A DNA stretch of 12,469 bases from Candidatus Woesearchaeota archaeon (GCA_019323235.1 JAHWHN010000120.1:1-12469); one strand, 5' to 3'. Counted from the stretch's first letter, positions 1 to 6,714 are shown. Program-made: numbers and translations. The notes: generated by a model from the sequence alone, not told the origin.

Positions 1-1002
1 ATTGATGACAAAACAGTTGAAACATTATTAAATGTAATTAAGAAAAATAAAATTGTATTCCAAAGATATTTTAAATTAAAAGCAAGGTTATTGAAAGAAA
101 AGAAATTATCAAGAGAAGACATTTATGCTCCAATTAAATTAAAAGAAAAAGAATATACTTATGAATATTGTAAAAAAACAGTTTTAGAAGCATACAAAGA
201 ATTTTCTGAAGAAGCATATAAATTTGCTAAAGAAATTTTTGATTTAAATCATGTTCATTCTGAAGTAATGCCTGGAAAACTATCTGGTGCATTTTGTTAT
301 ACTGTTACTAAAGATATTAGTCCTTACATAATGTTAAATCATACTGGTAAATTAAGGGATTTATTCACTATGATGCATGAATTTGGACATGGGATACATG
401 GAAGAGCTGCAAGAGAACAAACATACTTTACATTCCATTCATCATTACCATTAGCAGAGACTGCATCAATTTTTGGAGAAACATTACTTGAAAAAAAGAT
501 GTTAAAGAAAATATCAACTTCTGAAAAGATTTCATTATTATCAAAATCCTTAGATGATAAATATGCATCTATCCAAAGACAAGCATTTTTTGTATTATTC
601 GAAATAGATGCTCATGAATTAATTAAACATGGAGCAACAGTTGATGAATTAAATAAATTATATAAGAAAAATTTAGAAGAGCAATTTGGTTCATCAATAA
701 TAGTTCCTGACAAATTCAAACATGAATGGAAATACATTCCTCACATATATCATAGTCCTTTCTATTGTTATGCATATGTATTTGGTAACTTATTAGGGTT
801 GGCATTATATGGAATTTATGAAGAGCAAGGGGATAAGTTCGTTAAAAATTATATGAATGTATTAAAAGCCGGAGGAAGTGATTCCGCCTATAATATTTTA
901 ATGAAAAATCTTAATATCAATATAAGACAAGAAGAGTTCTGGCAAAAAGCCTTTGATTTAATTAAAGAAGAAGTAGAAGAACTAGAAAAGCTAGTTAAAT
1001 AG
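1..1002 (+). CDS. pepF: Oligoendopeptidase F-type M3 metallopeptidase, C-terminal part
   Basis: The reading frame is open from base 1, so the gene begins outside the window. The TTG at 91 is an internal leucine codon, not a start. 333 residues are visible; full PepF-type enzymes are about 600 residues, so roughly the N-terminal half is missing. The zinc site is clear: the HEFGH motif (bases 376-390) supplies two histidine ligands and the catalytic glutamate, and a glutamate in the LAETASIFGE segment (codon at 457-459) fits the third ligand of M3 enzymes. Further on, the H-S-P-F-Y-C-Y-A-Y-V-F-G-N segment (bases 751-789) matches the conserved His/Tyr-rich substrate-binding loop of the family. 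No signal peptide can be judged. Known family role: cytoplasmic zinc endopeptidase that degrades oligopeptides. The family call is firm; M3B (PepF-like) rather than M3A is my reading of the motif spacing. Confidence 0.93.
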   Translation: MDDKTVETLLNVIKKNKIVFQRYFKLKARLLKEKKLSREDIYAPIKLKEKEYTYEYCKKTVLEAYKEFSEEAYKFAKEIFDLNHVHSEVMPGKLSGAFCYTVTKDISPYIMLNHTGKLRDLFTMMHEFGHGIHGRAAREQTYFTFHSSLPLAETASIFGETLLEKKMLKKISTSEKISLLSKSLDDKYASIQRQAFFVLFEIDAHELIKHGATVDELNKLYKKNLEEQFGSSIIVPDKFKHEWKYIPHIYHSPFYCYAYVFGNLLGLALYGIYEEQGDKFVKNYMNVLKAGGSDSAYNILMKNLNINIRQEEFWQKAFDLIKEEVEELEKLVK

Positions 1003-1010
1003 TATAACAA

Positions 1011-1020
1011 TATTTATATA
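1011..1020 (+). promoter_or_regulatory. TATA box of the 1042 gene
   Basis: TATTTATATA is centred about 26 bases before the ATG at 1042, with no Shine-Dalgarno between. This spacing puts the transcription start at or next to the start codon, i.e. a leaderless archaeal transcript. Confidence 0.6.
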
Positions 1021-1041
1021 ACTCAGTTTTAATTTTAATTT

Positions 1042-1404
1042 ATGCAAGAAAAAGATTTAATCAGCAGAATTTTTGAGGAAGCAGTTCCTAATGACTTAGT
1101 TAAAAGAGTTATTGGTTTTGAAGGGCCAATTGTTGAAAATCCAAAAGGCACCTATTCTATTGAATTAAAAGAAATAAACAATTATACTCACATTATCTTT
1201 ACAAACTTAAGAGATGAATCTGATACATTTAGATATTTTCAAGTATATGATGGATATTTTGAAGGTCCTTTAATGGAAGAATATAAAACTCATAAGTTAA
1301 GTCATTTAATAGAAACAATTCATAAATACTTACTTGAAAACACAAAAGAGATGGGTAAAAAAAACAAAAGACGATTATATTGTTCTAATAAAATTAATTT
1401 TTAA
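1042..1404 (+). CDS. Hypothetical protein, 120 aa
   Basis: I do not recognise this protein. It is soluble by appearance, with no signal peptide or membrane segment. An amphipathic N-terminal helix (EKDLISRIFEEAV) and repeated valine/glycine-rich turns (VIGFEGPIVENP) precede probable beta strands (HIIFTNLRD, FRYFQVYDGYFEGP), then a helix (LSHLIETIHKYLLENT) and a basic tail (KKNKRRLYC). This suggests a small alpha/beta domain. The ATG is supported by a TATA box at the leaderless distance. The gene ends 4 bases before the stop of the convergent methyltransferase gene, so the 3' ends probably overlap in transcription. No functional link to the upstream peptidase is evident, because it has its own promoter. 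Confidence 0.75.
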   Translation: MQEKDLISRIFEEAVPNDLVKRVIGFEGPIVENPKGTYSIELKEINNYTHIIFTNLRDESDTFRYFQVYDGYFEGPLMEEYKTHKLSHLIETIHKYLLENTKEMGKKNKRRLYCSNKINF

Positions 1405-1408
1405 GATA

Positions 1409-2050
1409 TTAATCTTTTATGGCAATAGTACTAGGGCTTCTTCTTCCAACAATAGGGCCTTTCTCTAATCTAAAACCAGCTTCTATAAAATTATCTTTTA
1501 CAAATCTAGCACAAGAATAAGTACTTAGTTTTCCACCAGAATTCATCTTATCTTTAACATCTTTAAAGAAATCTAAAGTCCAAAATTGAGGAACTTTAGC
1601 AGGAGAAAATGGATCAAAGAAAACAAAATCTGCTTTCTCTTCAACATTTTTTATTTCTTCCAAAGCATCACCAAATAACATAATTAATTTAATATTTTTC
1701 TTAGTAAAAACCTTTTCATTATTTTCTAAAAAACCTCTTACAAAGTCTTGAATTAAACTCCAAGATTCAAAATCTGCTTTTAATTCTAATATTTTACTTA
1801 AAATAACTTTATCATTTTCAAAACAATAAATAGTAACATTATCCTTTAAAATATCAATTGCTGCTGCAGCATTATAACCTAGTCCAAAAAACATATCATA
1901 AATAACTGGATTACTAACTTCATCAATCTTCAAAGCTTTAGCATGCTTCTCAAATGCTTCTTCTCTAGCCCCAGACTTAGTATGATAATGATCTTGAGCC
2001 TCTTCATTATAATATGTTATGGAATTATCTTCCGTAATAACTTCTCTCAT
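1409..2050 (-). CDS. MnmC-like SAM-dependent methyltransferase (methyltransferase domain only)
   Basis: The 213 residues match the methyltransferase half of bacterial MnmC, which completes 5-methylaminomethyl-2-thiouridine at the tRNA wobble base. The features are in family order: an N-terminal substrate segment (YHTKSGAREEAFEKH, 22-36) equivalent to the MnmC 'GLEESRYVF' region; SAM-binding motif I (YDMFFGLGYN, 51-60); an acidic residue after strand 2 (CFEND, 76-80); motif IV-like FFDPFSPAKVPQFWT (144-158), the counterpart of MnmC DAFAPxKNPxxW; TYSCARFVKDNFIEAGF (177-193); and a closing VGRRSP (201-206). The FAD-dependent oxidase half of bacterial MnmC is absent and there is too little sequence for it. 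No mnmE, mnmG or mnmA neighbour is visible. It has its own TATA box and appears monocistronic. Methyltransferase family: confident. tRNA wobble substrate: inferred only. Confidence 0.85.
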   Translation of the reverse strand: MREVITEDNSITYYNEEAQDHYHTKSGAREEAFEKHAKALKIDEVSNPVIYDMFFGLGYNAAAAIDILKDNVTIYCFENDKVILSKILELKADFESWSLIQDFVRGFLENNEKVFTKKNIKLIMLFGDALEEIKNVEEKADFVFFDPFSPAKVPQFWTLDFFKDVKDKMNSGGKLSTYSCARFVKDNFIEAGFRLEKGPIVGRRSPSTIAIKD

Positions 2051-2070
2051 AGTTATAGAAAAATGACTTT

Positions 2071-2080
2071 ATTATATAAG
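2071..2080 (-). promoter_or_regulatory. TATA box of the MnmC-like gene
   Basis: Read on the minus strand the box is CTTATATAAT, centred about 25 bases before the ATG at 2050. There is no ribosome binding site, so the message is probably leaderless. Confidence 0.6.
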
Positions 2081-2094
2081 TCTTATCTATTATT

Positions 2095-2466
2095 TTACTT
2101 GTCAGTAAGATATTTTATAAAATTTTGTTGAAGATACTCAAATCTAAAAGGTTTGTAAATAACTAAATCTACGCCTTTTTCATAAGAATCTATTGGTATC
2201 TGAGGATCATTAAACAATCCAGTCATTAAAAAACATGGAACTGAAGAGTTTATTTTTTTAATTCTTGAAATAATAGTAATTCCGTTTTCCTTTGGAAGAA
2301 TGTAATCACATAAAACTAAAGAAATGTCCTTTTGATTTTGTTTAAACAACTCTAAAACATCACCTTCTCCATCTGATCTTATTACTTCATAACCAATCAT
2401 TTTGAAAGATACATCTATTACCTTTTGTGTCAAATTACCATTTTCAATACTTAAAATTTTACTCAT
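2095..2466 (-). CDS. Stand-alone response-regulator receiver domain (CheY-like)
   Basis: At 123 residues this is a single receiver domain with no output domain. The phospho-acceptor is D54 in LVLCDYILP, the conserved Thr is T82 in FLMTG, and the conserved Lys is K105 in VIYKPF. The alternating beta/alpha pattern is complete. The acidic pair that normally binds Mg2+ near the N-terminus reads E8-N9 (LSIENGN) instead of two acidic residues, so metal binding may be altered. No histidine kinase gene is in the window; the partner must be elsewhere or another phosphodonor is used. The start ATG has a weak TATA-like box at the leaderless distance. Role inferred: phosphorelay or protein-protein switch. 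Target unknown. Confidence 0.88.
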   Translation of the reverse strand: MSKILSIENGNLTQKVIDVSFKMIGYEVIRSDGEGDVLELFKQNQKDISLVLCDYILPKENGITIISRIKKINSSVPCFLMTGLFNDPQIPIDSYEKGVDLVIYKPFRFEYLQQNFIKYLTDK

Positions 2467-2484
2467 AAAAACATGTAAGATTAT

Positions 2485-2494
2485 TTTATTTAAA
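2485..2494 (-). promoter_or_regulatory. Probable TATA box of the receiver-domain gene
   Basis: Minus-strand TTTAAATAAA is centred about 24 bases before the ATG at 2466. It is a weaker match than the other boxes in the window. The gap to the upstream kinase gene is only 38 bases, so co-transcription is also possible. Confidence 0.4.
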
Positions 2495-2504
2495 ACATTT
2501 ATCC

Positions 2505-3020
2505 CTATACTAAAAGATACAATAACATTTGAGCTGCTGAATCCTCAATTTCTTGCTCAGTATTAATTTTAATAAAGTAATCTGGCATGTAAGAATCTAT
2601 ATCTCTACTAACCTCATAAATGTCATTAGATTTAGTATTTCTAAATTGCTTATCACGATAAACCATTTCTTCAATATTCGCATACAAGTAGAAATAAGTG
2701 GCCTTAAATTCTTTACTTTTAATAAACTCATCATATTTATCCATGACCTCTTTAAATCTAAATAAACCATCTATAAATATAAAATCATAATTATCCAATT
2801 CAATTAATTTTAAGATAATGGTCTTAATTAACTCAACAGAATTTAAGTGAGCAGTTAAATCTGAAGATTTATACTTAAATTGCATCTCTTTTCTAAAATA
2901 ATCCTCTCCAATATAGGCACAATGCATACCATAAGAATCTTTCAACTTAGTTAAAACTTCCTTAGTAATAGTTGTCTTCCCTACTGCAGGAGAGCCTCTC
3001 ACAAACACAATTTGGACCAT
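2505..3020 (-). CDS. Small P-loop kinase (AAA_33 / zeta-toxin-like nucleotide-dependent kinase fold)
   Basis: 171 residues. Walker A is GSPAVGKT (9-16) directly after the first hydrophobic strand (VQIVFV). An acidic residue follows strand 2 (IGEDYFRKEM, D40), as in small-molecule kinases of the AAA_33, zeta-toxin and chloramphenicol-phosphotransferase type. A Walker-B-like strand FIFIDGLF is at 80-87. An arginine-bearing lid region (YRDKQFRN, 121-128) and a C-terminal DYFIKINTE segment (147-155) typical of these kinases complete the fold. These features support transfer of ATP gamma-phosphate to a small molecule, sugar nucleotide or RNA end; the substrate cannot be read from the sequence. No antitoxin-like gene is adjacent, which argues against a zeta-type toxin-antitoxin pair. 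It has its own TATA box in a 113-base divergent intergenic region. Confidence 0.8.
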   Translation of the reverse strand: MVQIVFVRGSPAVGKTTITKEVLTKLKDSYGMHCAYIGEDYFRKEMQFKYKSSDLTAHLNSVELIKTIILKLIELDNYDFIFIDGLFRFKEVMDKYDEFIKSKEFKATYFYLYANIEEMVYRDKQFRNTKSNDIYEVSRDIDSYMPDYFIKINTEQEIEDSAAQMLLYLLV

Positions 3021-3040
3021 GACTATTTATTGATTTAGGG

Positions 3041-3050
3041 GTTTATAAGA
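3041..3050 (-). promoter_or_regulatory. TATA box of the P-loop kinase gene
   Basis: Minus-strand TCTTATAAAC is centred about 25 bases before the ATG at 3020. It lies in the divergent region shared with the gene starting at 3134. Confidence 0.6.
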
Positions 3051-3103
3051 GTTAGGTATATATTGTGTATATTTTTCATTATTTATTTTAAAAAAGGATT
3101 ATA

Positions 3104-3113
3104 TTTTTAAATA
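3104..3113 (+). promoter_or_regulatory. TATA box of the 3134 gene
   Basis: TTTTTAAATA is centred about 25 bases before the ATG at 3134. The same ten bases occur at the equivalent position before the ZIP transporter gene. Confidence 0.6.
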
Positions 3114-3133
3114 AAATTCTAAGACCTTAATTT

Positions 3134-3724
3134 ATGAGTGAAATTACTGAAGATAAAATAAATATTGACCCAATAGTTGACTATTACATATCATTTGCAA
3201 AATTCAGTGTTGCAAAAGGACCTGGGGCTTGTATAATTTATCAATTAAAAGATACAGGATTTAATACTGATAAAGAAGTTCATTCTATAGATTTAACATA
3301 TTGTGATAAAGGACTAGAAAATGTTAGATTAATGAATGATTTAGTAAATTTTGTTGAAGAAATACCAAGTAAATATAAAATAAAACAAGATGGAATACAT
3401 TCTAGAGTTAGAATTATGACTTATATGGATGATGAAATTGCGAATAAACAAATATCTACATTAGTTTTCACAACTGCATTAAGAAATGGCGATATAAATG
3501 CCCCTTATAATAGAGGGAGAGAAGGATTATTCTTCATGGATCAATTAATACTTGATTCCTTAAAAATAGGCTATTCTTCAAACAATTTACCTTCAGCAAT
3601 ATTATCTAATTATAATTTTGGAAATAGTTTAGAATTAGATGAAAATAGAAATTTATATGTTGCTCAAAATGATAATTCTTTGGAATACATAATTCATTTT
3701 GTTAAAGAAAATTCTAAAAAATAG
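3134..3724 (+). CDS. Hypothetical soluble protein, 196 aa
   Basis: I do not recognise this family. There is no signal peptide, membrane segment or cysteine cluster; only two cysteines are present. Notable segments are a glycine turn followed by a hydrophobic strand (KGPGACIIYQLKD), a probable helix (LMNDLVNFVEEIP), two likely strands (SRVRIMTYMDD, ISTLVFTTALRNG), a polar stretch with aromatic/basic residues (NAPYNRGREG), and helix FFMDQLILDSLKIG. The C-terminus is a probable helix (LEYIIHFVKENSKK). The overall pattern is a compact alpha/beta domain. The ATG is supported by a TATA box at leaderless spacing. It is divergent from the P-loop kinase, so shared control from the 113-base intergenic region is possible but not shown. 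Confidence 0.75.
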   Translation: MSEITEDKINIDPIVDYYISFAKFSVAKGPGACIIYQLKDTGFNTDKEVHSIDLTYCDKGLENVRLMNDLVNFVEEIPSKYKIKQDGIHSRVRIMTYMDDEIANKQISTLVFTTALRNGDINAPYNRGREGLFFMDQLILDSLKIGYSSNNLPSAILSNYNFGNSLELDENRNLYVAQNDNSLEYIIHFVKENSKK

Positions 3725-3725
3725 A

Positions 3726-3747
3726 CTTCGAAATATCTTCGAAAGAT
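3726..3747 (+). repeat. Tandem 11-bp repeat with TTCGAA cores
   Basis: Two head-to-tail copies, CTTCGAAATAT and CTTCGAAAGAT, differ at one base. Each contains the 6-bp palindrome TTCGAA, so two palindromic sites lie one helical turn apart. They sit just after the stop codon at 3724 and 12 bases before the TATA box at 3759. This is a plausible regulator-binding site. The second copy can also form a small ATCTT/AAGAT hairpin. Confidence 0.6.
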
Positions 3748-3758
3748 CAGGAAAATAG

Positions 3759-3768
3759 TTTATAAATT
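3759..3768 (+). promoter_or_regulatory. TATA box of the 3789 membrane-protein gene
   Basis: TTTATAAATT is centred about 25 bases before the ATG at 3789, preceded by the purine-rich GAAAATAG, which could serve as a BRE-like element. Confidence 0.6.
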
Positions 3769-3788
3769 AAAATATATCTTAATAACTT

Positions 3789-4208
3789 ATGAACGAAATG
3801 TTAATTTTCATGCTGATGTTAATACCATCTTTAATTGGTTTAGCCTTTAATATATTAATTATTTTATTGGTTGTTTATTTAATTAAAAGATTTATTTTTA
3901 GTAATTCAAATCCGGAAACAAAACAAAAATCAAAAACTCTTAGTTTTGGTAGAAATTTATGCCCTTATACTGGTGAAAAAGCAGATAGAACAATTAAGTT
4001 AATTTACGTAACTGGAATGCTTTTTTTAATGAGATATTCTGAAGAATTAAAATATGTAAGTAGAAAAGGTCAAATAAAAGCATGTCTATTAGCTTTACTA
4101 TATAATCTCATATTTGGATGGTGGGGAGTTAGGTCCTTTATTTTGAATGTTTATGCAATTTTTAATAACGTATCTGCATTATTTGTTTCAGTAGAGGATT
4201 TTGATTAG
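3789..4208 (+). CDS. Small membrane protein with CPYTGE and GWWG motifs, unknown function
   Basis: 139 residues. A long hydrophobic stretch at 4-33 is one long or two short membrane segments, followed by the basic IKRF and then a polar, basic linker. FGRNLCPYTGEKADR (53-67) begins a second region. A moderately hydrophobic stretch (LIYVTGMLFLMRY, 71-83) follows, and the C-terminus has another hydrophobic segment around LLALLYNLIFGWWG (100-113) ending in LNVYAIFNNV (119-128). The GWWG followed by an asparagine-containing segment recalls a motif I associate with small bacterial and archaeal membrane proteins (GWWGxPWGP...N), but the proline/glycine part is missing here, so I give no family name. 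It has its own TATA box and is followed by a possible terminator hairpin. Confidence 0.75.
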   Translation: MNEMLIFMLMLIPSLIGLAFNILIILLVVYLIKRFIFSNSNPETKQKSKTLSFGRNLCPYTGEKADRTIKLIYVTGMLFLMRYSEELKYVSRKGQIKACLLALLYNLIFGWWGVRSFILNVYAIFNNVSALFVSVEDFD

Positions 4209-4211
4209 TTT

Positions 4212-4240
4212 TTTATTCAAAAGAATAAAGTCCTCCTTTT
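4212..4240 (+). terminator. Possible terminator hairpin after the 3789 gene
   Basis: A perfect 7-bp stem TTTATTC/GAATAAA with an AAAA loop begins 4 bases after the stop codon. It is followed by the pyrimidine-rich TCCTCCTTTT. The stem is AT-rich and therefore weak. The pyrimidine run may be the functional part, since archaeal termination mainly needs a T-rich tract. Confidence 0.4.
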
Positions 4241-4251
4241 AAAGATGCGAT

Positions 4252-4261
4252 AAATATATAA
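4252..4261 (+). promoter_or_regulatory. TATA box of the 4284 gene
   Basis: AAATATATAA is centred about 27 bases before the ATG at 4284, with no Shine-Dalgarno in between. Confidence 0.6.
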
Positions 4262-4283
4262 ACTTGTAAATCAATAACTAAAT

Positions 4284-4721
4284 ATGACTAAAGAATCTAA
4301 AAAGGATTCTTGGATTTCATTCTTTGCTGGCACAGCAACACTATTAGTAATTGTTAACTTGCTATCTTATTCAGTAAGAGATTTGGTTCCAAGATTATAT
4401 CAAGATGGGATTAAAAACCACTTGATACATAAAGGAATTAAACCAACTCCGAATTATCCAATTTATCATGAAATTTTCAAAACAAAAGAGGGAGAGGAAG
4501 TTTTTACTGGTTATGATTTAATGAATGATGAATTATATATTGTTACAGAAAAAGGTCTTAATGGAATTGTAAAAGACTCAGTTCATGTAAGTGATGATGG
4601 AAAGTTCATATGTGACAAAGTAAATTCTAGTTTAAGAGTTTCTCCAGAAGGTAATAGATATAGGGTTCTAAAAATAGCTTATGAAAGAGCTAAAGAAATG
4701 AATGACTATCAAGAAAAATAA
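4284..4721 (+). CDS. Membrane-anchored hypothetical protein, 145 aa
   Basis: A basic N-terminus (MTKESKKDSW) is followed by one hydrophobic segment (about residues 11-30) and then a soluble domain of about 110 residues. The arrangement is that of a signal anchor, though orientation is not certain. The soluble part contains IYHEIFKTKEGEEVFTGYD, an acidic/aromatic stretch (DELYIVTEKGLNGIV), a strand-turn-strand section (VHVSDDGKFICDKV) and a C-terminal helix (LKIAYERAKEMNDYQE). No catalytic motif is visible and I recognise no family. The leaderless TATA box marks the ATG. Its position between two other membrane-protein genes is suggestive, but each has its own promoter. Confidence 0.75.
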   Translation: MTKESKKDSWISFFAGTATLLVIVNLLSYSVRDLVPRLYQDGIKNHLIHKGIKPTPNYPIYHEIFKTKEGEEVFTGYDLMNDELYIVTEKGLNGIVKDSVHVSDDGKFICDKVNSSLRVSPEGNRYRVLKIAYERAKEMNDYQEK

Positions 4722-4736
4722 TCACAAAACAATACT

Positions 4737-4746
4737 TTTTTAAATA
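4737..4746 (+). promoter_or_regulatory. TATA box of the ZIP transporter gene
   Basis: TTTTTAAATA is centred about 25 bases before the ATG at 4767. It is identical to the box at 3104-3113. Confidence 0.55.
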
Positions 4747-4766
4747 AGTAATATATTTTATATACC

Positions 4767-5543
4767 ATGAATCAAGTATGGATGTACTCAATAATAAGTG
4801 TTTTAATAGTTTCATTATTATCTGTTATAGCATCTATCCCATTCTTAATAAAAAAGAAATTTTCAAATCATACACTATTATTCTTACTTAGTATTTCTGT
4901 TGGAGTTTTATTAAGTACAGTTTTAATGGACTTTTTACCAGAAATATTTTCTACTGGGGAGAATAGTTTAAAATTCTCTTTATACATATTATTTGGTTTT
5001 TTAGTAATGTTCATTATTGAAAAATTAATCCATTGGCACCATTCAAAGAGAGAATGTAAACACGATTGTGGTCATAGCCACGCTTATAACTTAGCTCCAA
5101 TAAACCTAATTGGTGATGGAATTCATAATTTAATTGATGGATTAGTAATCGCTGGAGCATATTCAGTTAATATCACTTTAGGAGTGGTGGCAACAATCTC
5201 AGTTATTTTCCATGAAATTCCACAAGAAATAGCTGATTTTGGAGTATTATTATATTCCGGATTATCTAAGAGAAAAGCAATTCTTTTCAATTTCTTATCA
5301 GCATTAACAGCATTATTTGGTGTAGTGGTTGGATTAATATTGACAAGTAAAATACATTTTTTTGAGGAATTAATTATTCCATTTGCAGCAGGTAATTTCT
5401 TATACATTGCTGCTTCAAATTTACTTCCACAATTACATAGACATTGTAAATTAAGAGAAACTTTTTATCACATATTAGCAATATTAATTGGTATCGGAAT
5501 TGTTTTATTAGTAACAATATATGGCCCAATTCATCTACATTAG
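4767..5543 (+). CDS. ZIP-family divalent metal transporter
   Basis: 258 residues with about eight hydrophobic segments, the size and layout of prokaryotic ZIP (ZupT/GufA-like) transporters. These carry zinc, iron or related divalent metals towards the cytoplasm. The fourth helix carries DGIHNLIDG (D117, H120, N121, D124) and the fifth HEIPQEIADF (H149, E150, Q153, E154), which together form the binuclear metal site known from the family. Between helices 3 and 4 is a short His/Cys-rich loop (HWHHSKRECKHDCGHSH, 89-105), the expected cytoplasmic metal-sensing loop. The AAGNFLYIAASNLLPQLH segment (207-224) matches the conserved sixth helix. The C-terminus ends IHLH. Transport direction and metal cannot be read from sequence. 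The stop is 3 bases from that of the convergent helicase. Confidence 0.93.
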   Translation: MNQVWMYSIISVLIVSLLSVIASIPFLIKKKFSNHTLLFLLSISVGVLLSTVLMDFLPEIFSTGENSLKFSLYILFGFLVMFIIEKLIHWHHSKRECKHDCGHSHAYNLAPINLIGDGIHNLIDGLVIAGAYSVNITLGVVATISVIFHEIPQEIADFGVLLYSGLSKRKAILFNFLSALTALFGVVVGLILTSKIHFFEELIIPFAAGNFLYIAASNLLPQLHRHCKLRETFYHILAILIGIGIVLLVTIYGPIHLH

Positions 5544-5546
5544 AAA

Positions 5547-6653
5547 TTATTTATAATCTTGAGTAATATCTTTTACATTTAATTCAAAATCAAACTCAAT
5601 ATCATTAAATCTATCTTCATCTTCTGAGCATACTAAAGTTAAAGCATATCCTTCTTGATCAGTTCTTCCAGTTCTACCAATTCTATGGATATAAAATTCT
5701 TGTTTTCTTGGAACATCATAATTAATAACCATATCTACTTTAGGAATTTGAAGTCCTCTTGCAGCAACATCAGTAGTTACTAAAATTTGAATCTTGCCAG
5801 CTTTAAACAAATTAAGAAGATTATATCTTTCATCTTGGGATAAATCACTATTAATGAATTTTGCATTAAACTTATTATCAATTAAAAAATCAGTTATTTC
5901 ATCACATCTAACTTTAGTATTACAAAAAATCATAGCTCTCTTAAATTTCTTATCTTTAAAGAACTTAATTAGCATATCATTCTTATCTTCAATTTCACAT
6001 TCAATTTTATTTTGTTCAATATTTTTTGGAATTAAATTTCCAATTCTCAAAAAAACAAAGTCTTGAATAATATTCTCAATAAACTCTTCAACTTTTTCAG
6101 TAATAGTAGCTGAAGATAAAATAATTTGTGCATCTCTGCTAGATCTAGCCTTCAAATAAGCACATTCCTTAGCGAAACCATTATCAAACATTTCATCACT
6201 TTCATCATAAACAATATACTTAACATCTCCAACTCTTACAGTCTTATTATTAATATGTTGAATTAATCTTCCTGGAGTTCCAACAACAATTTGTAATCTT
6301 TTATTAGTTGTTTTATAATCTCCGCTAATTTCTCTTCCGCCATGAAGCATACCAACTTTAATTCCAAGAGGTTCGCAAATTTTATTAATTTCTTTTCCAA
6401 CTTGAGTACATAATTCTCTTGTTGGCACAACAACAATCATTTGAGGGCCTAGCTTTTTGTTAATCTTACTTAAAAATCCAAGAGTATAAGCAAGAGTTTT
6501 ACCAGAACCAGTTTTAGAAGTAAAAACAATATTCTCACCTTTTAAAACCAAAGGAATAATTTGATCTTGAACTTCAAAAGATTCTTTATATTTTAAACTA
6601 GTTAAAACATCTATAATATCCTTTTTAAGTCCTAATTTATCAAAAGTACTCAT
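5547..6653 (-). CDS. DEAD-box type ATP-dependent RNA helicase with DESD motif II
   Basis: 368 residues, a minimal two-RecA-domain helicase core without extension. Motifs in order: upstream aromatic F4 and Q-motif glutamine Q29; motif I SKTGSGKT (46-53); Ia VPTREL (76-81); Ib TPGRL (126-130); motif II DESD (150-153); III SAT (181-183); IV MIFCNT (241-246); V TTDVAARGLQIP (293-304); VI HRIGRTGR (323-330). Family role: ATP-driven local unwinding or remodelling of RNA (ribosome assembly, mRNA turnover). Departures from consensus are the third motif II residue (Ser for Ala), Ser for Ala at the start of motif I, and Gln for the usual Asp in motif V (GLDIP). All catalytic residues are kept, so it should be active. 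The ATG is supported by a TATA box about 30 bases upstream, implying a leader of a few bases. Confidence 0.95.
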   Translation of the reverse strand: MSTFDKLGLKKDIIDVLTSLKYKESFEVQDQIIPLVLKGENIVFTSKTGSGKTLAYTLGFLSKINKKLGPQMIVVVPTRELCTQVGKEINKICEPLGIKVGMLHGGREISGDYKTTNKRLQIVVGTPGRLIQHINNKTVRVGDVKYIVYDESDEMFDNGFAKECAYLKARSSRDAQIILSSATITEKVEEFIENIIQDFVFLRIGNLIPKNIEQNKIECEIEDKNDMLIKFFKDKKFKRAMIFCNTKVRCDEITDFLIDNKFNAKFINSDLSQDERYNLLNLFKAGKIQILVTTDVAARGLQIPKVDMVINYDVPRKQEFYIHRIGRTGRTDQEGYALTLVCSEDEDRFNDIEFDFELNVKDITQDYK

Positions 6654-6677
6654 TTTAAACTAAATTAACTCAATTAT

Positions 6678-6687
6678 GTTATAAATC
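6678..6687 (-). promoter_or_regulatory. TATA box of the helicase gene
   Basis: Minus-strand GATTTATAAC is centred about 29 bases before the ATG at 6653, giving a predicted leader of only a few bases. Confidence 0.55.
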
Positions 6688-6714
6688 TATCCATTATGCT
6701 TAATTTTTAGAAAT

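Noticed and set aside
1943..2131. Plus-strand open frame of 62 codons rich in Leu/Tyr/Phe
   Set aside because: It lies mostly inside the well-supported MnmC-like gene on the other strand. It has no TATA box at the right spacing and no known pattern.
2553..2765. Plus-strand open frame of 70 codons
   Set aside because: Fully antisense to the P-loop kinase gene. The hydrophobic composition is that of a shadow frame in AT-rich DNA.
2505..3020. Zeta-type toxin of a toxin-antitoxin pair
   Set aside because: The fold fits, but no small antitoxin gene adjoins it and the flanking genes have their own promoters. A metabolic or RNA kinase is as likely.
5123..5407. Minus-strand open frame of 94 codons
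   Set aside because: Antisense to the metal-binding helices of the ZIP transporter, whose motifs are unambiguous.
5794..6066. Plus-strand open frame of 90 codons
   Set aside because: Antisense to the helicase C-terminal RecA domain; composition dominated by Leu, Ser and Lys without motif.
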